A DNA stretch of 37,505 nt from the NCBI GenBank assembly GCA_016290215.1, contig JAEETH010000030.1, positions 1 through 37,505 of the forward strand, in the 5' to 3' direction. This DNA is from Bacteroidales bacterium (GTDB lineage Bacteria > Bacteroidota > Bacteroidia > Bacteroidales > F082). Each line of letters begins with the position of its first letter. Position 1 is the stretch's first letter. The position numbers and the translations under genes are program-made. Under the pieces are notes generated by a model. It saw only the letters and a list, made by a program, of their open reading frames with translations. It was not told where the DNA came from and did no database searches. Shown here one piece after another: positions 15,047 through 23,241 of this stretch.

Positions 15047-18000
15047 TTATCTCACGACTACTTTTTCCATGTGGACTTGTGTGCCATTGGTGAGGCGGAT
15101 GAAGTAAATGCCCTTGGTTAGGCCTTCGATGCTGATTTGCTCAGAACCTTGTGCTTTACCAGTGACCACCATTTGTCCCATTCCATTGAACATTTCATAG
15201 GTAAACTCACTGTTGCCACCTTCGATGTAAAGGATGTTGCTGGCAGGATTGGGATAGAGTGAGAAGTGGTCGACGTTTTCTTCAATGACGGTGAGGTTGA
15301 CGATGACGCACTCGGGAATTGAAGAGCCATCAGCATATTCTGCAACGACACAATAGGTGTAATTGACACTCAGTGAAGTCTCTTCCGAATAAGTAGGTTC
15401 GGTGGTCTGGCCGATTTCGATGCCATTGCGCTGGATGGTGTAGGCGATGGCGCCTTCCGGAGCATCCCAAGTCAGAACGACTACGGAACCATCAACATCG
15501 GCCACGAGGTTCTCGACAGGGGCAAAGTTCGTGATGGGAGTGTCGCCACCGGTGCAGTTGCAGTCAAATTCATGCAACACGCCACCTCCTGACAAGCTAC
15601 CTGATGTATAAATGGTCTCACCTGATTCGTATTTTACCGTGAATGAGCATTCGTATGAGTATTGACCAGTAATCCAGGTCAGGACGACATGGACGCCATT
15701 GCCAATTTCTATGGTTTGCGTTTCTTGTTGATTGGGTTGGACACCACTTTCGGGAGCATCTAAATAGAGTTCCAAATCAGGTGAACCATCGCTGAACGAG
15801 AGTTTAAGTATGTTGCCATTCCAGCCGTCACCCCAGCTGTCATGCATCTCAACGATGACAGCGCATGAGTTTTTCAACACGATGCTGCCTTCAGCCGTCA
15901 AGTCGCCGTCAGCTTGCATGGTAAAGCCAATGGTGATTTGCTCCGTTGTCGGGCATTCGGCATCGATGGTGATTTGGAACGGGCAAGAGGCAATGCCTTC
16001 TGGGTCGATGGTGCCAATTTCATAACTCTCGTTGAGGATATGCACGTATGGGTTGTCGCAGGTGATGTTGGCAATGGCATTGGTGGCCATGTAGTGACCG
16101 TTGTTTTGGAATTTGGCAACCATGGTCAAGGATTCACTGGGAACAAAGCTTCCAGCCCAGTCGGTTCCAACATAGTTGAGGTTGGCTTGTCCAGCCGTGA
16201 CAAAGGTCTTTCCCGTCCAAGAGTGTGAGTTGTCGGCCATGGTGACGTCGATTTGGAATCGGGTACCGTCCTCAACGCCTTGTGAAACGATGAAACTAAA
16301 GGCATTTTCGAGGGTGATGGTTTCATCGGCACCCAATACATCGAATGTGGCGGTGCTTTGGGTGAAGTTCAGGCTTTCATTGGCGCATGACACGGTGACG
16401 TTGACAGGACCATTGGTGGGGTCAACACCCACATTCTTGAAGGTCATGCTCATGTCAGTTTCCACATTGACGGGAGCGAAGTTAGGAACGCTATTGGTCA
16501 AAGTGATGTAAGGACCTTCAGCAGGAAGGACCTCTAACGGCAGGATTTCAGTGACTTTGTTGTAGCCCATCACTGTCAGAGTGGCGGTACCCACATTACT
16601 CAATGGGGCAAAGTGTAAGGTGCAAGTGCCGTCCAAAATATAGCCGGAGCTAATCACTTCGCCGTCCATCATCATCGTGGCAATGCCGAAAGCGGTGTTT
16701 TCGGCGTCCACTTCCATTTCGGTCATGCCTAACATCAAAGCTGAGGGTGAGCAAGTGACATTCATCGGGACAGGATTGTCGGTGCGGACCATCACCGTTG
16801 GGTCGCCGAAGAGAATCCAAGTGTCGTGAGTGTCGTATCCTTGGGAACCACTCATGTCGATGACATACAGGTTGCCGTTCACCGATGCGCCACCTAAGGT
16901 ATGGTTGTATTTGTCGTTGTTGTGCCATTCGGTCAGGATGTTGACCATCTCGTCTTGACCGTACATAGGCGGAATCCAAGGCTGGTTCATCCAGGAGAAC
17001 ATTCCGCCAATAGCGCCAGTGGGGACACCGGTCGAGTTATTGCTGGCACGCATCCAAGCCTCAGCGAAACATTCACCATTTGCACCGCCATAGTTGAATT
17101 TACCCGTCAAACAAGCCACTGACCAGTTGATGGGCCACATGTAGTCGTTTGTCAAAGCGTTGACATGGCTGTTGCTGTAATTGGCGACACCCCAGCTGGT
17201 CTCGGAGCCATGGTTGCAGTAGTTGATGATGCTCACGCCTGCGTTGATGGCAGCGCTGATGCTTGAAGCGCTGGCAGAACCACCACCGTGAAGCTCAGTG
17301 ACATGTTCATAGGTGTAGTGCTCCAGTGTGTCGCGGATGAGGTCGATGTGTTGGTAGTCATCTTCACCGTAATGTCCAGAACCGGCGCCGATAGCACCGA
17401 TGCCAAGGCCTTTGTTGACCCAAGTAAGGTTTTCTGGCATGTCGCGCTCATAGTAAAGCACCTTGTTGACTTGGTTGGCCAAATGGGCATTGTTTTGCAC
17501 TGAGAAACGGCCAATGATTACTTCCTCATAATGGTCGGTGCCTTCAACTCGGCCAAACCAGTTGTCGGAATATTCGGAGCTATAACCAGAAGTGAAGGGG
17601 TGCGGGGTGATGTGTTCATAGTCACCAACAAACAATACAAATTGGAGGTTGTGGGCCGGGTCGTTATAGATGTTAGTGATGTAGTTCTTGATAGCGTTTT
17701 GCTCGTTACCGCCAACTTCGCTTACGCTGACTATTGTGGTGGGACGTCCTGACTGGTTTTTCCAGTCGACGAATTCTTGCATGCCATCCATAAACTGGTC
17801 GGCGCAAATGACCAACATCTCGCCACGGTCATTAACAAAGTTGTACTTGCTGGCGTTTTCACCGAAGTTGATGAAACGGCGGCTATAGGCCTGTCTCATT
17901 TCGGGATCCAACTTGCCAGAACGCTTGCGGTTGAGTTTCGGGTTCTCGCCGTTGTCGCTCACCTTGCGCATGGCAATGGTCATGTTGTGGTAAACACGAA

Positions 18001-18556
18001 GCGTCTTGGTCGTCGGGTTGTAGGTGAAAGGCTTCACCATGATGTTTTGGCCACGGAAGTCACGAAGGATGTAAGGAGCATCCAATGAGGCTTGTGCTTC
18101 AGGATAGAAAGCATCCTGGCTGTACATGGGGCCGTAGGTGTAAGGCACGTTTTTCGGGTCGACTTGACGGCTGAGGTTGCCTTTTGAAGGGGCAATCTCA
18201 ACGTTCTGGTAGTCCGTGAACTCGCTCTTGAGGATGCTGACTTCCATTTCAGCCAAATCACCGATGATGGCCGGGACAGGGAACTGAGGAAGGTCGGGAG
18301 CACCGGCTGTGAGCATCGGGGCCATCTTGGGAACGGACACGATTTGCTGTGTACCGTTCGGAGTGCTAACACTGGTCAAATAGAAACCACCTATCGAGAA
18401 GTCGACAACGACTTGCTTTTCGCTGCTCGAAATCAAGGTGACTTCAGGACCTGCGGGTTCCGCATTCACGGAACTCTTGCTGATACTAGTCCATTGTTGG
18501 GCAAATGTCATGGTTGACAAAGCCGCAAATAGGAGGGAAAAAAGTAGTTTTTTCAT
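15047..18556 (-). CDS. Arg-gingipain-like C25 protease with T9SS domain
   Basis: A 1169-residue secreted cysteine protease closely resembling RgpA/RgpB of Porphyromonas gingivalis. Order: signal peptide (1-19), prosegment (to about 227, ending in AYSRR), C25 catalytic domain (about 245-600), Ig-like/CARDB repeats, a DSWGDGWNGN domain with cysteines, an FN3 domain (about 1010-1090) and a type A T9SS sorting domain (SLYPNPASN...EKVVVR). Catalytic His449 is in NHGSETSWG and Cys482 in SVACLTG; the 33-residue gap equals that of RgpB (H211/C244, from memory). Asp400 in EDDYQH aligns with RgpB Asp163, the S1 residue for arginine. Conserved MYGQDEM and LFGDPTVMVR segments follow. The sorting domain excludes PorU. 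Arg specificity is inference. Confidence 0.93.
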   Translation of the reverse strand: MKKLLFSLLFAALSTMTFAQQWTSISKSSVNAEPAGPEVTLISSSEKQVVVDFSIGGFYLTSVSTPNGTQQIVSVPKMAPMLTAGAPDLPQFPVPAIIGDLAEMEVSILKSEFTDYQNVEIAPSKGNLSRQVDPKNVPYTYGPMYSQDAFYPEAQASLDAPYILRDFRGQNIMVKPFTYNPTTKTLRVYHNMTIAMRKVSDNGENPKLNRKRSGKLDPEMRQAYSRRFINFGENASKYNFVNDRGEMLVICADQFMDGMQEFVDWKNQSGRPTTIVSVSEVGGNEQNAIKNYITNIYNDPAHNLQFVLFVGDYEHITPHPFTSGYSSEYSDNWFGRVEGTDHYEEVIIGRFSVQNNAHLANQVNKVLYYERDMPENLTWVNKGLGIGAIGAGSGHYGEDDYQHIDLIRDTLEHYTYEHVTELHGGGSASASSISAAINAGVSIINYCNHGSETSWGVANYSNSHVNALTNDYMWPINWSVACLTGKFNYGGANGECFAEAWMRASNNSTGVPTGAIGGMFSWMNQPWIPPMYGQDEMVNILTEWHNNDKYNHTLGGASVNGNLYVIDMSGSQGYDTHDTWILFGDPTVMVRTDNPVPMNVTCSPSALMLGMTEMEVDAENTAFGIATMMMDGEVISSGYILDGTCTLHFAPLSNVGTATLTVMGYNKVTEILPLEVLPAEGPYITLTNSVPNFAPVNVETDMSMTFKNVGVDPTNGPVNVTVSCANESLNFTQSTATFDVLGADETITLENAFSFIVSQGVEDGTRFQIDVTMADNSHSWTGKTFVTAGQANLNYVGTDWAGSFVPSESLTMVAKFQNNGHYMATNAIANITCDNPYVHILNESYEIGTIDPEGIASCPFQITIDAECPTTEQITIGFTMQADGDLTAEGSIVLKNSCAVIVEMHDSWGDGWNGNILKLSFSDGSPDLELYLDAPESGVQPNQQETQTIEIGNGVHVVLTWITGQYSYECSFTVKYESGETIYTSGSLSGGGVLHEFDCNCTGGDTPITNFAPVENLVADVDGSVVVLTWDAPEGAIAYTIQRNGIEIGQTTEPTYSEETSLSVNYTYCVVAEYADGSSIPECVIVNLTVIEENVDHFSLYPNPASNILYIEGGNSEFTYEMFNGMGQMVVTGKAQGSEQISIEGLTKGIYFIRLTNGTQVHMEKVVVR

Positions 18557-18597
18557 GTGTTATGAATTAAAAATTAATGAAAACCATTGAAAGAGTG

Positions 18598-18605
18598 CAA
18601 AGATA
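18598..18605 (-). promoter_or_regulatory. -7 box of the Arg-gingipain-like gene
   Basis: TATCTTTG on the minus strand (match to TAnnTTTG), 41 nt before the ATG. The leader between them is AT-rich. Confidence 0.6.
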
Positions 18606-18674
18606 CGAATCTTTTTTCTTGTGGAACGCTTTTTGGTTGAGAAATATTATCAACTCTAAATGTTTATTTTTGTG

Positions 18675-18682
18675 TACTTTTG
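18675..18682 (+). promoter_or_regulatory. -7 box of the TerB-DnaJ gene
   Basis: TACTTTTG, 23 nt before the ATG at 18706. A second match, TATTTTTG, lies 9 nt upstream (18666-18673). The region is divergent with the protease promoter at 18598. Confidence 0.55.
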
Positions 18683-18705
18683 CCGACTGAAAAAATAGAA
18701 CTGTT

Positions 18706-19440
18706 ATGGGATTTTTCTTGAAACTTTTTCTTACGGGATTGGGCTGGGCATTTGGCGGCCCCTTAGGCGGCATCATAGGTTATGCCATCGGCGCACTTTT
18801 TTCTGGTAATGGACCGCGCGTGATTCGTTCGGAAGTGACGGATACTTTTGGAAATACAGAGGAAAAGCGTGATTTCAACGTGACATTGTTGGTGCTTTCC
18901 GCTGCCGTGATGAAGGCCGACGGCAACGTGAAACGCTCGGAACTCGATTATGTGAAACGCTTTTTCTTGCAAAACTTTGGGCAAAATCGCGCTGAGAGTT
19001 ATATCAAGATGCTGCGCGAGATTTTGGAGAAGGACTATAATCTTTACGAAGTCAGTCAGCAGGTGGGTCGTTACATGGATTATTCCTCCCGCCTTCAACT
19101 GCTCCATTATCTTTTCGGCATTGCCAATGCTGATGGTGCGATTTCGCAAGAGGAACTGGGCGTCGTCAACACGATTTCCGATTATATGGGCATCACTAAC
19201 AGCGATTTCCTATCGGTGAAGGCTATGTTTATTAAGGAAACCGACAGCGCCTATAAGATTCTTGGTATTGATGCATCAGCTTCCGACGAGGAAGTGAAGA
19301 GAGCCTACCGCGAGATGGCGAAGAAAAACCATCCGGATTTGGTCAGCAACCTTGGCGAGGAGGTAAGGCAAGCGGCTGAGAAAAAGTTCCAAGAAGTCAA
19401 CGCTGCTTACGAGGCCATCAAGAAACAACGCGGATTATGA
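18706..19440 (+). CDS. TerB/DnaJ co-chaperone (DjlA-like)
   Basis: A 244-residue protein. A hydrophobic Gly-rich N-terminus (about 1-33, [20 protein letters not shown]) probably inserts in the membrane. A TerB-like helical domain follows (about 55-165: [20 protein letters not shown] and [15 protein letters not shown], paired acidic motifs). The C-terminal J domain (about 182-241) has the HPD motif at 209-211. J domains stimulate DnaK ATPase; the layout is that of DjlA. It is encoded on the opposite strand within the gingipain locus, with its own promoter and a shared terminator. Whether it serves protease export is unknown. Confidence 0.92.
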   Translation: MGFFLKLFLTGLGWAFGGPLGGIIGYAIGALFSGNGPRVIRSEVTDTFGNTEEKRDFNVTLLVLSAAVMKADGNVKRSELDYVKRFFLQNFGQNRAESYIKMLREILEKDYNLYEVSQQVGRYMDYSSRLQLLHYLFGIANADGAISQEELGVVNTISDYMGITNSDFLSVKAMFIKETDSAYKILGIDASASDEEVKRAYREMAKKNHPDLVSNLGEEVRQAAEKKFQEVNAAYEAIKKQRGL

Positions 19441-19447
19441 TTGTTTC

Positions 19448-19527
19448 TCACGCAGAATTCGCTGAAAACGCAGAAATTAATAGCTGTATCATGCGACTTT
19501 TCATATAGTTCAGCGTATTCTGCGTGA
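19448..19527. repeat. Long inverted repeat, CGCAGA/CGCTGA type
   Basis: The 19-nt arms TCACGCAGAATTCGCTGAA (19448-19466) and TTCAGCGTATTCTGCGTGA (19509-19527) pair with one mismatch around a 42-nt loop containing a second CGCAGAA. It lies directly after the DnaJ gene stop and 6 nt before a terminator. Sequences of repeated CGCAGA/CGCTGA type are, from memory, common intergenic repeats in Bacteroidota. Confidence 0.6.
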
Positions 19528-19532
19528 TAAAA

Positions 19533-19559
19533 AAAGGTCGCCCGATGTGGACGACCTTT
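19533..19559. terminator. Bidirectional terminator between DnaJ gene and Kgp-like gene A
   Basis: AAAGGTCG-c-CC-gatgt-GG-a-CGACCTTT with an A-run before it and a T-rich tail after it. It ends both the rightward DnaJ transcript and the leftward protease transcript (stop at 19582). Confidence 0.8.
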
Positions 19560-19581
19560 CTTATTGCATTTCTGCGAGTGG

Positions 19582-22500
19582 TTATTCAACCACGACTTTT
19601 TCGATGCGCACTTGCGTGCCAGAGGTGAGGCGCAGGAAATAGACTCCCTTGGCCATGCTGCTGACGCTGATTTGGGTGTTGCCCGTGGCTTTGCCTTCGG
19701 CAACCTTCTGTCCCATGCCGTTGAACATCTCATAGCTGTATTCGGCATCGCCTCCGTTGACAAACAGAGTGTTGTTGACGGGGTTAGGATAGATGGCGAA
19801 TTCGACTTCGTTTTCGTTGATGTCGTCGAAGAACTCGATAAGGACGCACGAAGGAACTGAGAGGTTGCTGCTCATTTCTGCGACGACGCAGTAGGTGTAA
19901 ACCATCTCGGTGGAAACCATGTCGGTGTAGGTGTGTTCAGTGGTTTGGCCGATTTTAACGCCGTTACGATAGACATGGAAGACCAACTCGTCATTCGTGG
20001 TCGTATTCCAGTGGAGAGTGACCTCGTTGCCATTCACTTCGCCAGTAAGATCGGTTACAGGATCCACACTGGTTGATGAACCACCGCCGCAGTTGCAGTC
20101 GAACTGGTATGACCATGAAGCGCTGAGGTTGCTGGCTTGGGTGATGACGGTGCCGTCTTCGTAAGAAACGGTGAATGAGCATTCGTAGGCGTAACTGCCA
20201 TTGACCCAGCTCAAGGTAACGTGAACATTAATTCCGATTTCGAGGATGTATTCAGCGGCGTTGCCGTTTTCGATGGTCAGGTCTTGAGTGGGCGAGCCGT
20301 CGTCAAAAGCAACACGGAGCTTGTTGCCATTCCAACCGTCGCCCCATGAGTCGACGAGCGAGAACACAACGTTACAAGTGTTCTTGAGGTTGGCGCTGCC
20401 TTCGGCATTGAGGTTGCCGTCGGCATTCAAGGTAAAGGTCAGAGGCAGTTGCTCTGTGCTGGGGCAGGAGGCGTCGATGGTGACATCGAACACGCAGGTG
20501 GCGATGCCGTTAGGCTCGATGGTGCCTACCTGGTAGGTGTCGTTTACGAAGCTGACATTTTGGCTCGTAGAGGCAATGGTGGCGATGGCGTTGGTGGCCA
20601 TGTAGTGACCAGTATTCTTGAATGTAGCGGTGACGGTGACGGTTTCACCAGGAGTGTAGCCGCCCGCTTGGGCATCGACAAATTCTAAGATGGCTTCACC
20701 CGCAGTGATGTAGGCTTTACCTTCCCAAGTGTCGCTACCGCAAACACAAGTAACGTTGATGGTGAATCTGGTGCCGTCGGCCACGCCTTGGGCGATACGA
20801 TAGCTGAAGCCGTTCAAGGTAACGGTGGCATCAGCGGCAAGAGCTCCAAATTGGTTGCTGCCGCTAATGATGGTGAGGTTCGGGTTTTCGCAGCTCAGCG
20901 TGACATTGGTGGTGCCAGTGGTGGCCTGTGTACCAACGTTCTTGAAGGTGATGCTGAGGTTGGCTTCGTCGCCGACATGGGCGTTTTCAGGAGTATAGCT
21001 GTCAACAGAAACGTAAGCACCTTCCATGGCAGCAGCGGGGATGGTTGCAATATAAGGTTGACGTTGCGGATGCGTCACCACAATCTTAACTTCACCGCCA
21101 GAAGTGATGGGGGTAATCGGGATGTCGGCCACGCCTTCTTCTCCGATTTCACCAGCGCCGTAGAGGACGCCGTCCTTCGAAATGCCAACGTATGAACCTG
21201 GGTCGGCTGTGATAGTGTAAGAGTCAAGTCCGATGGGCATGACAGCCATGTGTGAAACGGTGTTCGCGATAGGATTGGTGTGGTAGGGGCAAACGGAACC
21301 GTCGCCGAGGACATGGTAGGCCTCCCAGTAATATTGGTCGGTTGCAGTGCTACTGCTTTGATAACCATTGGCGTGAGCGTATGCCACAGCGACGTTACCT
21401 ATAAACGGAATGGCTGAAATGCTGTTGAACTCATCAGTGAAGGTGGCGTCGTAAACACCCATCGTCGTGTTCTCGTAAAGAGGCATCTGGTTCATGGTGT
21501 TAGTGGCACCAACGCCAAAGTAGTAGTCTTCATACCAGTAGGTTTCAACGGGTGAACCGATGTAGGCGTAAGCGCCCTTCTTTTGGGCGATAATCATGGC
21601 TTCGCCCAAGCTCTTGCTTGAATAGCCCCAGTTGGCGGCCAAGCAGCAGTTACCCATGGCCAGGAAGTATTTGTTAAGGTTGGTCAACGAATTGACGTTG
21701 CTGGCAGAGAAGTTGGGGTCGGACCATTCGGTGTCGCCACCGTGGGCGGTGTAGTTCACAAAACCGACGCCCGTGCTCAAATGTTGATAGCAGCCCGTGT
21801 AAGGCTGTTGTAAGTAGCTATACACATTGTCGAAGCCGTGTTCAGCATTGTAATAGTAGTTTGTGGCATATTGAATGGTAGGCTTGCCGATTCTCGGATT
21901 CCAAGTGCCGTCCCAACCTGCAATGAGGAGCACATTGTTCAAGTAGCTCGGATCGGGCATGGTGTATTGCTCATACATCATGGATTTTTCAATGACATTT
22001 TGGAATTCCTGGACGGTTTCGCAGGTGAAACGGCTGTGGAACATATCCGGGAAGTAATCGCTGGCACCACCTGCCACGGCGTAGTAATAAAGGTCGGTCA
22101 CTTTATTGGTTGCTGCGCCCATTTGTGATTGGGGAACTCTGTTGTTGTCACCGACGATGATAAGGAAGGTAGGAGTTTGTCCTTCAGCCAGGCCTTGGTT
22201 GTATTTGTCGACGATGAAGCTCTTGATGGCAGCGGCGCTTGTGCCAATCTCATCTGTGTAGTTGACATCCATGTAGAAACCTTTTTCGGTCTTCCAGGTA
22301 AGCCAAGGCTCCATGGCTTCTTCAAACATACGGTTGGCAATGACCAAAACCTTGACAGGAACGGCCCAGAGGTCGGGGTGCTCGTCGTAAGTATCGGAAA
22401 TTGCTTTCTCGTTGAACAAGGTCGAATAAACCGTTTTGAAATAAGGGCTGTAGGTGTTCACCAAGGTCTTTTCAGTCAGGGCGAGGTCGGCACCTTTGAA

Positions 22501-23100
22501 CGACACTTCCAATTCAATGTTGTTGTAAACGCGGATGGTGTTTGCTGCGGCATTGTATCTCAAGGTGTTGAGTTGCAGTGCTCCGAGCTGGACGCCACGC
22601 ATGGTTCCCAAAACTGAAACCTCGGCAATCGGACGGTCCTCGTTGTAGCCTCTTGCTGAATAGGCAGCTTCGTTATAGGCAAACTTGGGATTGTTGTCGC
22701 TCTTGCTCACCGAAGGTTGATGAGGATAGAGTTTTGCAATGCCGTAGTCAGCAAGATTGTATTCTTCAACGGTGTAGTGCTTGACGGTCACCACGGGGGT
22801 GGCACCGAAAGGAACGGCGATAAGCTTGCGGGTAACAAGCACCTCGGGCTCGCCAATGTTGCCAGCGGCGATGGAGTTGCCCATGTTAAGGATGGAGAAA
22901 ACACCCTTTTCGGTGTTCATCTCTTGGCTTTCAATGGAGCTGTAAGAGAAAGATGCAGAGAAACCGTCGAGCGTGACGTTCTTGCATTCTTGTGTTGCCT
23001 TGGCAGCGTTCAAGTCGATACGGCCTTGGGCCATCGCATGTGTGCCAAATAGCAGTCCTGCAAAGAGGAGTACTAAGGTAAATAAAGCGTTTCTTTTCAT
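19582..23100 (-). CDS. Lys-gingipain-like C25 protease A with T9SS domain
   Basis: A 1172-residue homologue of Kgp from P. gingivalis. Signal peptide (1-24, AMAQ), prosegment to about 232, catalytic domain (about 245-640), then the same C-terminal series as its neighbours: two Ig/CARDB-like repeats (NTGHYMATNAIA), the DSWGDGWNGN domain ending FDCNC, FN3, and a T9SS sorting domain (AIYPNPVNN...EKVVVE). Catalytic Asp397 (AGWD), His453 (YTAHGGDTEW) and Cys486 (MGNCC) keep the exact spacing of the Kgp triad; Asp525 in YWYEDYY corresponds to the Kgp S1 Asp516 that selects lysine (numbering from memory). YWEAYHVLGDGSV is also Kgp-like. The prosegment junction is Lys (NEKAISDTYD), where protease B has Arg. 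Confidence 0.93.
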   Translation of the reverse strand: MKRNALFTLVLLFAGLLFGTHAMAQGRIDLNAAKATQECKNVTLDGFSASFSYSSIESQEMNTEKGVFSILNMGNSIAAGNIGEPEVLVTRKLIAVPFGATPVVTVKHYTVEEYNLADYGIAKLYPHQPSVSKSDNNPKFAYNEAAYSARGYNEDRPIAEVSVLGTMRGVQLGALQLNTLRYNAAANTIRVYNNIELEVSFKGADLALTEKTLVNTYSPYFKTVYSTLFNEKAISDTYDEHPDLWAVPVKVLVIANRMFEEAMEPWLTWKTEKGFYMDVNYTDEIGTSAAAIKSFIVDKYNQGLAEGQTPTFLIIVGDNNRVPQSQMGAATNKVTDLYYYAVAGGASDYFPDMFHSRFTCETVQEFQNVIEKSMMYEQYTMPDPSYLNNVLLIAGWDGTWNPRIGKPTIQYATNYYYNAEHGFDNVYSYLQQPYTGCYQHLSTGVGFVNYTAHGGDTEWSDPNFSASNVNSLTNLNKYFLAMGNCCLAANWGYSSKSLGEAMIIAQKKGAYAYIGSPVETYWYEDYYFGVGATNTMNQMPLYENTTMGVYDATFTDEFNSISAIPFIGNVAVAYAHANGYQSSSTATDQYYWEAYHVLGDGSVCPYHTNPIANTVSHMAVMPIGLDSYTITADPGSYVGISKDGVLYGAGEIGEEGVADIPITPITSGGEVKIVVTHPQRQPYIATIPAAAMEGAYVSVDSYTPENAHVGDEANLSITFKNVGTQATTGTTNVTLSCENPNLTIISGSNQFGALAADATVTLNGFSYRIAQGVADGTRFTINVTCVCGSDTWEGKAYITAGEAILEFVDAQAGGYTPGETVTVTATFKNTGHYMATNAIATIASTSQNVSFVNDTYQVGTIEPNGIATCVFDVTIDASCPSTEQLPLTFTLNADGNLNAEGSANLKNTCNVVFSLVDSWGDGWNGNKLRVAFDDGSPTQDLTIENGNAAEYILEIGINVHVTLSWVNGSYAYECSFTVSYEDGTVITQASNLSASWSYQFDCNCGGGSSTSVDPVTDLTGEVNGNEVTLHWNTTTNDELVFHVYRNGVKIGQTTEHTYTDMVSTEMVYTYCVVAEMSSNLSVPSCVLIEFFDDINENEVEFAIYPNPVNNTLFVNGGDAEYSYEMFNGMGQKVAEGKATGNTQISVSSMAKGVYFLRLTSGTQVRIEKVVVE

Positions 23101-23158
23101 TTGAATGAAATTTGTTATTGAAATTATTGTTGGATTATTTCCATAATTAATGGAGCGG

Positions 23159-23166
23159 CAAAAATA
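23159..23166 (-). promoter_or_regulatory. -7 box of Kgp-like gene A
   Basis: TATTTTTG on the minus strand, 58 nt before the ATG. It shows that gene A has its own promoter, independent of the S41/Kgp-like B unit upstream. Confidence 0.6.
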
Positions 23167-23241
23167 GGGAATTTTTCCGAAAAATACAGGCTATTAATCG
23201 GAAAAATGTTCCACAAAAAGAAGAAAAATACGTGACGAAGT

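Noticed and set aside
15047-18556. Annotation of the Rgp-like gene as PorU sortase
   Set aside because: PorU is a C25 relative but lacks a cleavable T9SS sorting domain. This protein has one, and its catalytic region matches RgpB more closely.
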